From Nonomuraea polychroma (GTDB lineage: Bacteria > Actinomycetota > Actinomycetes > Streptosporangiales > Streptosporangiaceae), in NCBI RefSeq assembly GCF_004011505.1, contig NZ_SAUN01000001.1:1674001-1738000 (forward strand): DNA of 64,000 nt, read 5' to 3'. Within the stretch, counting starts at the first letter, position 1. Each line of letters opens with the position of its first letter. The notes below the pieces were generated by a model. The model had not been told where the DNA came from. It ran no database searches and saw only the letters and a list, made by a program, of their open reading frames with translations. Below are positions 7,780-16,458 of this stretch, in pieces. Position numbers and translations under genes: made by a program.

Positions 7780-8189
7780 GTGGAAGTCGACGTCTGGACA
7801 GGCCATACGGCCAAAGCCTTGCGAAACACGCTGCACATGACCCAGGAAGCCTTCGCTGACCATCTTCAGGTCGCGGTACGCACCGTGCGGGAGTGGGAAA
7901 AGGCGGCCCGGCTGGACAAGCCGCTCTCGCGCCACGCGCATGTGGTCCTTGGTGAGGCGTTGCGCAAGGCGTCGGCCTCAGCTATGCGCCGCTTTGTCAT
8001 CTTGGCGGAGCAAAAAGCGACCCACGTGAATCGCGCCGCCATCTACGACGACCCACGAGAGGTGCTTATGGCGGCGGCTCACGAGTCGGCTGAGGACGCG
8101 GCATCGAAAGGCGTGTCATGTGGATCTGAGAGCATCGCGGACCTCCACGACCGTACTGTCGTAGTGGCGCGGGCGTACTCGTCGAGGCC
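7780..8189 (+). pseudogene. 5' part of a large HTH regulator split by an IS21-family element
   Basis: A GTG start with GGAGCGG upstream opens a frame whose first 60 residues are a Cro/CI-type helix-turn-helix (Met-Thr-Gln-Glu-Ala-Phe-Ala, then Thr-Val-Arg-Glu-Trp). The frame is cut after AGGCC at 8185-8189. Removing the inserted element and one copy of AGGCC rejoins it in frame with 10704-11592, restoring 432 codons. The intact protein would be the common actinomycete HTH plus TPR-like regulator type. As it stands the N-terminal half reads on into the element. Confidence 0.9.
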
Positions 8190-8195
8190 TGTCCG

Positions 8196-8214
8196 TGGCC
8201 ATGTAAAAGTCCCC
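8196..8214 (+). repeat. Left inner terminal repeat of the IS21-family element
   Basis: TGGCCATGTAAAAGTCCCC lies six bases inside the left end and matches the reverse complement of 10650-10668 at 17 of 19 positions. IS21 elements carry such multiple terminal repeats as transposase binding sites. Confidence 0.8.
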
Positions 8215-8312
8215 GCAGGTGGCCAGTTCGAGGTCACCACTGGCGGCCGGTTTAGGTCCCCACTTCTCCTTCGTGCTGTTCGCGTGTCGCGAGGAGGGGT
8301 GTGCCCTGAGCG

Positions 8313-9857
8313 GTGATCGTGACGGTGTCAGCCAGTCACGAGATCACCGCTCAGGGGGTCTGCCCGGCCATGAAGTCTGCGGGGGAAGTCATGGACATCA
8401 TCGCCGCCTACCGGGAGGTAGGCACCTATCGCGGAGCCGCCGAGATGTGCGGCACCACGCACAAGACCGTCAAACGCATCATCAACAAGGCGCTGGCCGG
8501 GGACAAGGCGCCGAGCCGTAAGCGGCGCGAGCACAACTTCGACGAGGTCACCGATCTGGTCGTCGAGAAGGTGAAGGCCACCGCGGGGAAGATCTCGGCC
8601 AAGCGGCTGCTGCCACTGGCGCAAGCCGCGGGATATGCCGGGTCGGCGCGCAACTTCCGCCGCCTGGTGGCCGAGGTGAAGAAGAACTGGCGGCGCGAGC
8701 ACCCGCGCGGCCGGCGGCCGGCAGTCTGGACACCGGGCGAGATGCTGGTCATCGATTGGGGAGATGCCGGGCGCGGGCTGCACGTGTTCTGCGCGGTGCT
8801 GGCCTGGTCACGGGTGCGGTTCGTCCGCTTCGCCGACAACGAGCGCGCCGAGACCACGCTCGCCTTCCTGGCCGAGTGCTTTGAGGAACTCCGTGGCGTG
8901 CCCAAGGTGGTGCTCGCCGATCGGATGGGCTGCCTGAAAGGCGGCGTGGTGGCCAACAAGGTCATCCCGACCGCCGACTACGTGCGCTTCGCCACGCACT
9001 ACGCCTTCCGGCCGGACTGGTGCGAGGCCGCCGACCCGGAATCGAAGGGCATCGTGGAGAACCTGGTCGGCTATGCCAAGCGGGACCTGGTCGTGCCGCA
9101 GGCGCCGTTCGATGACCTGACGATGGCCAACCTCGCGGCCCGCCGATGGTGCGCCGAGGTCAACTCCGTGGTGCATTCGGAGATCTGCGCGGTTCCGGCC
9201 GAACGGCTGGTCAGCGAGCGGCAGGTGTTGACCGCGCTGCCCTCACTGCGTCCGACGATCGGCAAGCCGCCGGCGACGCGCAAGGTCGACCGGCTGTCGT
9301 GCGTGCGGTTCGGCTCGGCCCGCTACTCGGTGCCCACCCGGCTGATCGGCACGCGGGTCGCCGTGGTGGAGACGGCCGGACGGCTGCTGATCACGGACCT
9401 GGCCACCGGACAGATCGTCGCCGATCACGCCCCGGTCCCGCCCGGCGAGGCGTCGGTCATCGATGAGCATTACGGCGGCCCTCGGCCCACGCCGCGCCGG
9501 GCCGCCCGCGCCCGCACCGAGACCGAGAAGGCGTTCCTGGCACTCGGCCCGATCGCCGAGACGTTCTTGACCGGCTCAGCCGCCTCCGGCAACACCCGCC
9601 TGGCCGCTGATCTGGTCGAGCTGGCCGCGCTGCAAGCGGCTCACGGCCAGGCGGCGCTGCTGACCGCGCTGGAGCGGGCTATCGCCTTTCGCCGCTGGCG
9701 CGCCGATGACGTGCGCGCCATCCTGGCCGCCGGAGCCGGCACGGCGCAGGTCCGCCCGCCTGGAGACGCCCTGGTCCTGGAGTTGCCGCACGTCCCGACC
9801 CGCTCCCTGGCGGACTACACCCTGGACAAGCTCGACCGGATCGGAGACGCCTCATGA
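8313..9857 (+). CDS. istA: IstA transposase, IS21 family (514 aa)
   Basis: IstA cuts and joins the element ends. An N-terminal helix-turn-helix (about residues 25-60) is followed by an RNase-H-fold core. The catalytic triad is visible as Asp148 (Val-Ile-Asp-Trp-Gly), Asp203 (Val-Leu-Ala-Asp-Arg) and Glu249 (Lys-Gly-Ile-Val-Glu-Asn). Length is normal for the family. The annotated start is a GTG; an ATG 19 codons later is an alternative. The stop overlaps istB by four bases. Confidence 0.95.
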   Translation: MIVTVSASHEITAQGVCPAMKSAGEVMDIIAAYREVGTYRGAAEMCGTTHKTVKRIINKALAGDKAPSRKRREHNFDEVTDLVVEKVKATAGKISAKRLLPLAQAAGYAGSARNFRRLVAEVKKNWRREHPRGRRPAVWTPGEMLVIDWGDAGRGLHVFCAVLAWSRVRFVRFADNERAETTLAFLAECFEELRGVPKVVLADRMGCLKGGVVANKVIPTADYVRFATHYAFRPDWCEAADPESKGIVENLVGYAKRDLVVPQAPFDDLTMANLAARRWCAEVNSVVHSEICAVPAERLVSERQVLTALPSLRPTIGKPPATRKVDRLSCVRFGSARYSVPTRLIGTRVAVVETAGRLLITDLATGQIVADHAPVPPGEASVIDEHYGGPRPTPRRAARARTETEKAFLALGPIAETFLTGSAASGNTRLAADLVELAALQAAHGQAALLTALERAIAFRRWRADDVRAILAAGAGTAQVRPPGDALVLELPHVPTRSLADYTLDKLDRIGDAS

Positions 9858-10633
9858 CCGCCGCGAGCGTCCCCGCTCTGGCCGCCGATCTCGATAGCGG
9901 GCTGCGCCGGTTGAAGCTGTCCACGATCCGCAGGCTGGCGCCCGAGCTGCTGGTCACCGCCCGCACCCAGCGCTGGAATCCCGAAGAGTTCCTGCGCACC
10001 CTCATCGATGCCGAGCTGGCCGCCCGTGATGAGTCCAACGCCCGGGCGCGGATGAAGGCCGCCGCCTTCCCGGTGATCAAAACGATCGAGGAGTTCGACA
10101 TCGCCGCTTCCTCGATCCCTCAGGCGAGTTTCGACTACCTGGCCAGCTTGGAGTGGATCCGCGCGGCGGAAAACTACTGCGCGGTCGGCCCGGCCGGCAC
10201 CGGCAAGTCCCATAGCCTCATCGCCTTCGGCGTTGCCGCCATTCAGGCCGGGCATAAGGTCCGCTACTTCACCGCCGCCGAACTCGTCGAGACCCTCTAT
10301 CGAGGGCTGGCCGACAACTCCGTCGGCCGCGTGATCGAGAACCTGCTGCGCGCCGACCTGGTCATCATCGACGAAGTGGGGTTCGCCCCACTCGATGACA
10401 CCGGCACCCAGCTGCTGTTCCGGTTCGTCGCGGCCGCCTACGAGCGGCGCGCCTTGGGGATCGGCTCGCACTGGCCCTTCGACCAGTGGGGCCGCTTCCT
10501 GCCCGAACACACCACTGCTGTCAGCCTGCTTGATCGGCTGCTGCACCACAGCATCGTCGTGGTCACCGAGGGTGAGTCGTTTCGCATGCGGCAGGCCCGC
10601 AGCCGGGGCCCAGAACGCCTCCCCAAGAAGTAG
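9854..10633 (+). CDS. istB: IstB AAA+ helper ATPase, IS21 family (259 aa)
   Basis: IstB is a DnaC-like AAA+ ATPase that loads on target DNA and activates IstA. Walker A is Gly-Pro-Ala-Gly-Thr-Gly-Lys-Ser at residues 112-119, and Walker B is Leu-Val-Ile-Ile-Asp-Glu near residue 173. The length is normal for the family. The start overlaps the istA stop by four bases (ATGA), giving coupled translation. It appears intact. Confidence 0.95.
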   Translation: MTAASVPALAADLDSGLRRLKLSTIRRLAPELLVTARTQRWNPEEFLRTLIDAELAARDESNARARMKAAAFPVIKTIEEFDIAASSIPQASFDYLASLEWIRAAENYCAVGPAGTGKSHSLIAFGVAAIQAGHKVRYFTAAELVETLYRGLADNSVGRVIENLLRADLVIIDEVGFAPLDDTGTQLLFRFVAAAYERRALGIGSHWPFDQWGRFLPEHTTAVSLLDRLLHHSIVVVTEGESFRMRQARSRGPERLPKK

Positions 10634-10649
10634 TCAACTCCGCGACCCT

Positions 10650-10668
10650 GGGGACATTTACGTGGCCA
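10650..10668 (-). repeat. Right inner terminal repeat of the IS21-family element
   Basis: This is the inverted partner of 8196-8214 (17 of 19 bases), placed just after the istB stop. A further 30 bases run to the outer end GACA at 10698. Confidence 0.8.
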
Positions 10669-10703
10669 CCAGCGGCGACACGCACTTGGCCGTTGACAAG
10701 GCC

Positions 10704-11592
10704 TCCTCTGGAGGTGTTTATCGACACGAGGGTGGTGCGAGACCTGACGTGCTCTCTGACCGAACGTACTCGCCGGCCGTCTGACCTCGCAGACCTGTAT
10801 GTGATTCTGGGACAAACGAATGCGCTGATGGGGTCAATCGCGTTCGACCTGGGGAACTGGCCTGCCGCCGCCACCCTTGCTCGGTCGGCTACCACGTATG
10901 CCGAGCTCGCCGGGCACAACTCCCTGTTCGCATGGTCCCTGGGCTTGCAGGCGACCCTGGCGTTTTGGCGGGATGAGCCTCGTCGATCACTGGAATTTGT
11001 TGCCCGCGGTCTTGCTGTGGCGCCGAGAGGAGCTCCGCGGTTTCGGCTCCGGCACATCGCGAGCCGAGCGCACGCCGTGGAGGGAAACGCTGGGGCGGTC
11101 GCGGACGCTCTCGCAGGGGCACAGGAAGACGCCGACGATCGAGACATCTACCGTGACGAGTTGGATAGTGAGGTTAGGGGTGAGTTCGCGTTTGATGACC
11201 CTCGCGCTGCCGGCTGTGCGGCCGCGGCGTGGCTGCATCTGCGTGACGGCGAACGCGCCGCTGTCCACGCGCAGCAGGCTCTCGGCGCCTACGCCTCCAT
11301 TCCGGCAGGCCGGCGGCCGTTCTCCTTGGTCACGGGCGTCACGATCGACCTCGCCGCAGCCCACCTTCTCGCTGGGAGACTCGACAAGGCCGCGGACGAA
11401 CTCGAGGCGGTGTTTTCGCTGCCGCAGGAGCTGCGCAACGTGTCGTTGGCCGGGCGAATCGCCAAAGTCCGGGACATCCTCTTTTCGCCCGGAGTCATCA
11501 GCAAGGCCAAGCCCAAAGAGCTGGAGGGACGCATCGCGGACTGGCTGAACGAGACCGCGGCCAAGCCAGATGCCGTCGACGGCGTCACGTGA
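10704..11592 (+). pseudogene. 3' part of the IS-split HTH regulator (TPR-like sensor half)
   Basis: About 296 codons continue the frame of 7780-8189. The sequence is a series of helical hairpins with conserved Leu/Ala/Tyr spacing (for example Asp-Leu-Tyr-Val-Ile-Leu-Gly-Gln), typical of the TPR-like C-terminal region of actinomycete HTH regulators. Such proteins often respond to small ligands or act as pathway-specific regulators. No promoter or ribosome site is evident right after the IS, so this half is probably silent. Its stop overlaps the convergent epimerase gene by eight bases. Confidence 0.85.
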
Positions 11593-12604
11593 TGAGCGAC
11601 TCAAGGATCCGCGACTCGCGCTCTTTGCTGATCCCTATCTCGGCGGCACGCTCGCTCACGTCCACCGCTGGCGCAACCGTGTTCATCCAGGTCCACGTGT
11701 CCCGCACTGTCTCTCTGAGCGGTCGGCAAACGAGGCCGGCGGCCTGAGCTCTCGCAGACGAGACCTGCCACACGCCGGGATACGTTCGCCACAGAGGCAT
11801 TTCTGACCATTGACGCACACCAGCGCTGATGAGCTTATGATCAGGGACCCACACCGGTTCGGCCGTGCTTTGCGTTGCTTCGATGCAGTGAGAAATCAGC
11901 CCGCCAAAAGTATCGAAGCCAAAGGGGGCCGTCACATTGAACGGGCCAGACAAATCATGCTCGATCGAACGGAGTGTGAAATCTGCCAGATCACGCACGT
12001 CTACCGGCTGGATGGATCGAGAAGGATCGCCCGGCGCGAGGACCTGGCCGCCCTCCGACATGCGGCGCAGCCACCAGGGGAGCCGGCCGACATATTCGCG
12101 CGGGCCGAGGACAACACCGGGCCTGAGAAGGGTCGTACGCCGCTCTCCGAACACCAGCCGGGTGGCGGCCTCGCAGCCTGACTTCTGATAGCCGTACCTC
12201 GTCGGGCCATCTTCTGTGTCGTGTCCAAAATGCTCGTCCGCGTCGGGAGGACATGCCAGAGTCGCGGATTCTTCAGTGAGGGACTCCACTGGCCAGCCGG
12301 CGTAGACACTCACGGTTGACATGAAGAGATACCGATGGGTCCGGCCTTGCAGGGCCATGGCCACCCGCAGCACATCCGAGGGCACATATCCGGACGTGTC
12401 CACAATTGCGTCCCAGGTGCTCGACGCTGCGAGTCGCTCTATGTCCGCGTTGCTGCGTCTATCTCCAAGGATCGACTTTGCGCCCGCCACATCGACGTCG
12501 GTCAATCCACGGTTGAACGTCGTGACGTCCCAGCCTCGCGCGACGGCCTGACTGACGATCGCATGACCGACGAACGCTGTTCCGCCGAGAACAAGGATTC
12601 GCAT
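11585..12604 (-). CDS. NAD-dependent epimerase/dehydratase-family protein (339 aa)
   Basis: This is an extended short-chain dehydrogenase. A nucleotide-binding Gly-Gly-Thr-Ala-Phe-Val-Gly follows the first strand at residues 8-14, Ser-Thr-Val-Ser precedes the active site, and Tyr-Gly-Tyr-Gln-Lys gives the YxxxK catalytic pair near residue 140. Members act on nucleotide sugars or reduce flavonoid-like ketones; the substrate cannot be told here. It is convergent with the split regulator, which may once have controlled it. The length is normal for the family. Confidence 0.85.
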   Translation of the reverse strand: MRILVLGGTAFVGHAIVSQAVARGWDVTTFNRGLTDVDVAGAKSILGDRRSNADIERLAASSTWDAIVDTSGYVPSDVLRVAMALQGRTHRYLFMSTVSVYAGWPVESLTEESATLACPPDADEHFGHDTEDGPTRYGYQKSGCEAATRLVFGERRTTLLRPGVVLGPREYVGRLPWWLRRMSEGGQVLAPGDPSRSIQPVDVRDLADFTLRSIEHDLSGPFNVTAPFGFDTFGGLISHCIEATQSTAEPVWVPDHKLISAGVRQWSEMPLWRTYPGVWQVSSARAQAAGLVCRPLRETVRDTWTWMNTVAPAVDVSERAAEIGISKERESRILESLIT

Positions 12605-12656
12605 TGGGCTCCTTCAAGTCCACGGTGTGGTCAGTGTAGGTCCTGATCCACAACAG

Positions 12657-13265
12657 CTACTGCAGGCGGAATGAGCTGTCCGCCTTTGCCGCCCTGGCTC
12701 CATGGTCATGTGCCGCTATCCGATGATGATCAAATTCTTTCCTCATTCCCGCATGCCGATCCGCCCGGGCTCGCGCCCCCTGGCGCCTGCGCCAGGGGCG
12801 CGGCAACCGGTCCAGCCCGCCGGGATGAGCCTGCCCGAGGGCAGCGACGGCATGTACCAAGGCGTCGTACAGGCGGCGGTGGTGCCAGTGCTCGTAAGCG
12901 AGCTTCCCGTCAGCCTCCAGCTGGTGAGTGAACTCGGCGAGGTGTGCCGTCCACTCGCGGGCCGTACCCGGGAGTTGTGGGCCGGCGCCGGTGCCCGGTT
13001 CCAAGGTTGGCGGGCGGGCGGCCTGGTACGGCGCGCGCATGCCGCGAGCCTTGCGGGAGAGGTTGATGAACTCCTCCACGGCCGCCTCCAGTGCCTTGCG
13101 CATCGCTAGGACGGCGTCGGTCGGCTCGGCGGGCTCCCCGTTGTGCTCGAGGCGCAGCCGGATCACGCGCTGCATAGCGAACAGCCGCACCGCAGCCTCA
13201 CGCGCGTCGACGGGCAGTTCGTCGCGCGCGGCCGCCGAGTCTCGCCAGGCAACCCATATGATCAC
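12657..13265 (-). pseudogene. N-terminally truncated relaxosome accessory (MobC-like) paralogue
   Basis: From residue about 15 this frame aligns with residues 60-210 of the intact paralogue at 14722-15363. Shared blocks include Val-Arg-Leu-Phe-Ala-Met-Gln, Asn-Leu-Ser-Arg-Lys-Ala-Arg-Gly-Met and His-Pro-Gly-Gly-Leu-Asp. The N-terminal ribbon-helix-helix half of the paralogue is missing, and the GTG start lies only three bases from a divergent lipoprotein gene. The C-terminus also runs 50 residues beyond the paralogue's end. Truncation at both ends suggests a decayed copy, although an expressed short form is possible. Confidence 0.6.
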
Positions 13266-13268
13266 CGG

Positions 13269-14156
13269 GTGGCGTTACCGAGGATCACAACGACCGTCCT
13301 GATGCTCGCCCTAACGGCCGGCTGCGGAGGCGGCGATGCGGCGACGGCGCGAACGCCCGCCGAGGCGGTGACTCAGCGGATGAAGGACTCAACCGGTGTG
13401 AAGGTCGCCAGGCTCGTCCGCCTGGACTACGGCGAGAAAGTGTTCACCCCTCCAGCGGAGGACGACTCCGTCGCGCTGGTCAACATCGGCGAATACAGCG
13501 AGAGCCGCACCACTGGAGTCCTCGGCGCGACCGCCTCCGACCTGACCGCAACCTACTACCGGTCCAATGTCCCCGATGAGCTGAAAAGCGTTGTCCCGAC
13601 CGACCTGTCCTACATGACGACCAGGACGATCACGATCGCAGGCTCCGGCACCTACCAGTACCGGGCTGATCGGCAGGACGTTCCCGCGGGCAAGTCCTGG
13701 CTTCATGGCCGCAGCTCCGATTGCGAGCAGTTGTTGCGCGCCATCGGCTCGCTCGGCGTACGCAGCCTCGTCTCACCCGAGGTGCTGCGAAAACTGGCGG
13801 CCCCAGCTCCCTCTTCGGGGGAGGCCATCGACGGAGTTGCCACCGTCGTGCACGCCGGGAGCAGCTCGCTGACGGAGTTCGCCATCGCGGCTCCACACGA
13901 CGACCCCGTGATCGCCGACCAATTTCGCAAGCGGAATGACTTGACACAGGTCTCCTGGCAGTTGTGGGTCGGACCGGACCGGCTTCCCCGTCGGGCGCAC
14001 CTCACCTCGACCTATCCCATGGCCGAGGACAACCAGCCCAAGACCACCGTGATCGAGGTCGACTTCACCGACTGGGGCAGCGATGTGCTCATCGACCCCC
14101 CACCGTCGGACCAGGTGCACGAGACCGGGACTTGTCTCGGCCCGGAGCCATACTGA
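13269..14156 (+). CDS. Putative lipoprotein (295 aa)
   Basis: A GTG start gives a short basic N-terminus, a hydrophobic segment and a lipobox Leu-Thr-Ala-Gly-Cys with the modified Cys at residue 19, so it is an exported lipid-anchored protein. The body is a beta-rich domain of the LppX/LolA-like general type, suggested by its length and by the final Cys-containing tail; no catalytic motif is seen. The frame extends upstream to 13143, but only the internal start gives a signal peptide. Its role is unknown. Confidence 0.75.
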   Translation: MALPRITTTVLMLALTAGCGGGDAATARTPAEAVTQRMKDSTGVKVARLVRLDYGEKVFTPPAEDDSVALVNIGEYSESRTTGVLGATASDLTATYYRSNVPDELKSVVPTDLSYMTTRTITIAGSGTYQYRADRQDVPAGKSWLHGRSSDCEQLLRAIGSLGVRSLVSPEVLRKLAAPAPSSGEAIDGVATVVHAGSSSLTEFAIAAPHDDPVIADQFRKRNDLTQVSWQLWVGPDRLPRRAHLTSTYPMAEDNQPKTTVIEVDFTDWGSDVLIDPPPSDQVHETGTCLGPEPY

Positions 14157-14263
14157 GCCGTTGGAGCTCCGGCCTCGGCAGCGGCTCGTGGAACATGAAC
14201 TCGGGGACAGCACGGATCCGCACCCGGCTTCCTGCCCATTGCGTGACCCGCTACTAATGACGT

Positions 14264-14527
14264 GTGGAGCATCTCTACTGGGACCTCGGATCTCGCGCAG
14301 GCGGCGCCTGCTTCGAGGTGGAGCTGCGCGGCTCGGCCGCCAGAGTGTGTCTCATGGACGTCGACGACTACCAGGCATATCTCGACGGTGACGAGTACGA
14401 GTATTACGGCGGCTTCTTTGACGTCAGCCCCGTCGTCCTAGAGGTGCCCTATGACGGCTATTGGTATCTCGTCGTTGACAGCAATGGCCGGCGGGTCAGG
14501 GTCCAGTTCACCGAGGTTTTCGACTGA
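14264..14527 (+). CDS. DUF1883-type small protein (87 aa)
   Basis: The length and pattern fit DUF1883: an N-terminal strand, Val-Cys-Leu-Met-Asp-Val-Asp-Asp-Tyr, an acidic turn followed by Tyr-Tyr-Gly-Gly, and Val-Pro-Tyr-Asp-Gly-Tyr-Trp before the final strands. These proteins are small beta-barrels of unknown function, often attached to TIR or other signalling domains or found near defence genes. Here it stands alone behind a GTG start. Confidence 0.7.
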   Translation: MEHLYWDLGSRAGGACFEVELRGSAARVCLMDVDDYQAYLDGDEYEYYGGFFDVSPVVLEVPYDGYWYLVVDSNGRRVRVQFTEVFD

Positions 14528-14556
14528 CCGCGTCGCCCGCCGGCCGTGGTCGGCTG

Positions 14557-14664
14557 CTAGACGTCCACGCGCGGCGGAGCCGGGTGGACCTTCAACCAGT
14601 CGCGCGGGTTGAACGGGCTCGACTCGTCCGGGTCGTCCTCATAGCCGGGATCGGTCCGGCGCAT
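14557..14664 (-). pseudogene. Coding-like remnant downstream of the MobC-like gene
   Basis: The frame of the 213-aa MobC-like gene stays open after its TGA for another 50 codons to a TAG at 14557. It reads Tyr-His-Pro-Tyr-Leu-Arg-Met, then an Asp/Glu/Pro-rich stretch with Asn-Pro-Arg-Asp-Trp-Leu. Amino-acid use looks protein-like, but the only usable start is the ATG at 14664, giving 35 residues. It is either a tiny gene or the 3' end of a lost gene. Confidence 0.35.
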
Positions 14665-14721
14665 CCGCAGGTAGGGGTGGTAGTCGCTGGAGTCGGGCGC
14701 ATCCTGGATTCTCCCGTCTGT

Positions 14722-15363
14722 TCAGCGCTTGCCGGTCAACTCGTCGAGGCCTCCGGGGTGTGCGTGTCCGAGGGCGACGACGGCGTTGATGAGTGCGTCG
14801 TACAGGCGGCGGTGGTTCCAGTGCTGGAATGCGAGGGTGGTGCCGCCGTCCTCCAACTGGCGGACGAGCTCGGCGAGCTGCTCGATCCACTCGCGCGCGT
14901 TCCACGGCGGCCGCGGGACAGCGGTAGCGGCCGGTTGCGGCGTCGCCGGCGCGGGCTGCAACCGGCTGAGAGTCCGGAGCGCGCGCATCCCGCGGGCCTT
15001 GCGGGAGAGGTTGATGACCTCTTCGATGGTGTTCTCCAGGGCCTCGCGCATGGCCAGGATGGCCTGGTCCACGTCGTCGGGCTGCCGGTCGGGTGCGGTG
15101 CGCAGGGCGACCACGTCGTGCTGCATGGCGAACAGGCGCACCATCATTTCGCGGAGGTCGGGGGGCATCTCCTCACGCGCGGCCGACAGCGCGGCGGCGC
15201 TCACGTACCCGGCCAGGGTCGTCCCGTGCCGCGCGGCGACCGCCTCGAGCGTGGCGTGCTCCGGGTCGGACAGACGGAGGTTGACCCGTTTGCCGCGCTG
15301 TCCCTGGCCGCGTTCCCGGGGCCGCCGACGGCGTGCCGGTGGCGATGGCTCGGCGTCCATCAT
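14722..15363 (-). CDS. MobC-like relaxosome accessory protein (213 aa)
   Basis: The ATG has AGGAGG upstream. Residues about 25-60 form a ribbon-helix-helix-like region (Val-Asn-Leu-Arg-Leu-Ser-Asp, then a helix and Gly-Tyr-Val-Ser-Ala-Ala), as in MobC-type plasmid mobilisation accessory proteins that help a relaxase bind oriT. The C-terminal 60 residues form a module (Trp-x-x-x-Leu-Ala, His-Trp-x-His-Arg, His-Pro-Gly-Gly-Leu-Asp-Glu-Leu) also present at 12657-13265 and 20749-21216. No relaxase gene is intact nearby, so it may be an orphan. Confidence 0.65.
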   Translation of the reverse strand: MMDAEPSPPARRRRPRERGQGQRGKRVNLRLSDPEHATLEAVAARHGTTLAGYVSAAALSAAREEMPPDLREMMVRLFAMQHDVVALRTAPDRQPDDVDQAILAMREALENTIEEVINLSRKARGMRALRTLSRLQPAPATPQPAATAVPRPPWNAREWIEQLAELVRQLEDGGTTLAFQHWNHRRLYDALINAVVALGHAHPGGLDELTGKR

Positions 15364-15486
15364 GCCCCCTCCTGAAGGTTTGGGGAACCCAAACCTATAA
15401 CTTGCTCCGCTGTCAGGCAGGCGCGGCAGGGCCGCCGTAAGCTCGCGGGACGGTGAGCGGCGATGCGGTTCCCGGTGGTCAGGCCG

Positions 15487-16458
15487 CTACGGCGGCGAAT
15501 TAGGTGTGTCTTGGGCGAGGCGGACGCGGTGGCCTTCTGCGGTGTCGCCGAAGTCGCGTTCGTCGTCGTCGCGGAAGCGTTTGTAGAACCACTCGGGTAC
15601 TCGGGTGGTGTCCAGGCGGGTGCGGAGTACGCCGTCCTGCACGTCCCGTGCGACGTTCCGTAGGCGGTGCCATTCGTCGTCGGGGACGGGGCCGGGGCGT
15701 CCGTTGTGTAGCTCGGTGTTGACGACCTTGGTGAGTCGGTCGCGTTCGTCGGCCACCTTTCGTTGGCCGGACCAGATCTCGTAGGAGATCTGGTAGGCCG
15801 CCAGGGACGGGACGAAGAAGCTGAGGAGGGTGTCGAGCAGCGTGGCGTCCGCGACCGCGAGACCGACGACGAGGCCGATGGTGGTCCACAGGATCGCGGT
15901 GGCGGCGATGAGGTGGCTGTAGCGGCGGCGGAGGCGGGCGTCCCAGGCGAGGTTCTGTTCCTGGGCGATGAACACGTCGTAGGGGTGGTGGACGTCGTTG
16001 GTGGGGTCGTACCAGCCGTCGGTGATGCGCTTGTCCTTCGCGCCGCCTCGGGGGAGTTTGCGCGCGAGCCGGCGGACGTCGGGTTGGGGGATGGGGTCGC
16101 CTGCAACGGTGGCGCGCCACGGCAAGTGGAATAGGGCGATGTCGAACATCTCCTGGAGCAGGGCGCCCTGGCGGGCGGTGTTCCCGGCGAGGCCCTTGAG
16201 CAGGAACGCTGAGACGACGAACCAGAAGAACCCGACGATCGAGACGGCTGTCCGGCCGTGGCCGATCAGCGTGATCAGGACACCGGCGGCGGCGAGCGCG
16301 ACGGCGGCGGTGACGCGCACGGCTTCGAGGAGCTGGCCGCGTTGGTGACTTGCCGCTGCGGCGCGCTGGAGGAGCAGCATGGCGTCGTCGAGTTGCCGCT
16401 CGTGGATGGCCCGAGGCGGTATCCCATGGACGCCGCCGGGATCGGTGGAGAGGTTCAT
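15487..16458 (-). CDS. CBASS membrane effector, S-4TM type (323 aa)
   Basis: The ATG at 16458 overlaps the CD-NTase stop in the ATGA pattern; an ATG 12 codons upstream would overlap much more. Hydrophobic helices pair at about residues 45-70/75-95 and 190-212/215-240, separated by a cytosolic Trp/Tyr-rich segment, with a charged C-terminal tail. This matches the SMODS-associated 4TM effector domain, which is thought to open or disrupt the membrane on binding a cyclic nucleotide. It is the last gene of the CBASS operon. The family call rests on layout and partner. Confidence 0.75.
   Translation of the reverse strand: MNLSTDPGGVHGIPPRAIHERQLDDAMLLLQRAAAASHQRGQLLEAVRVTAAVALAAAGVLITLIGHGRTAVSIVGFFWFVVSAFLLKGLAGNTARQGALLQEMFDIALFHLPWRATVAGDPIPQPDVRRLARKLPRGGAKDKRITDGWYDPTNDVHHPYDVFIAQEQNLAWDARLRRRYSHLIAATAILWTTIGLVVGLAVADATLLDTLLSFFVPSLAAYQISYEIWSGQRKVADERDRLTKVVNTELHNGRPGPVPDDEWHRLRNVARDVQDGVLRTRLDTTRVPEWFYKRFRDDDERDFGDTAEGHRVRLAQDTPNSPP

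Larger units (their letters stand above)
8190..10698 (+). mobile_element. IS21-family insertion sequence (2509 bp)
   Basis: The element begins TGTC and ends GACA and is flanked by a 5-bp direct repeat AGGCC (8185-8189 and 10699-10703). It carries overlapping istA and istB genes, the hallmark of IS21. Imperfect terminal repeats are present near both ends. The exact target duplication and the reading frame restored on removal show a simple, apparently recent insertion. Both genes look intact, so the element may still be active. Confidence 0.95.
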
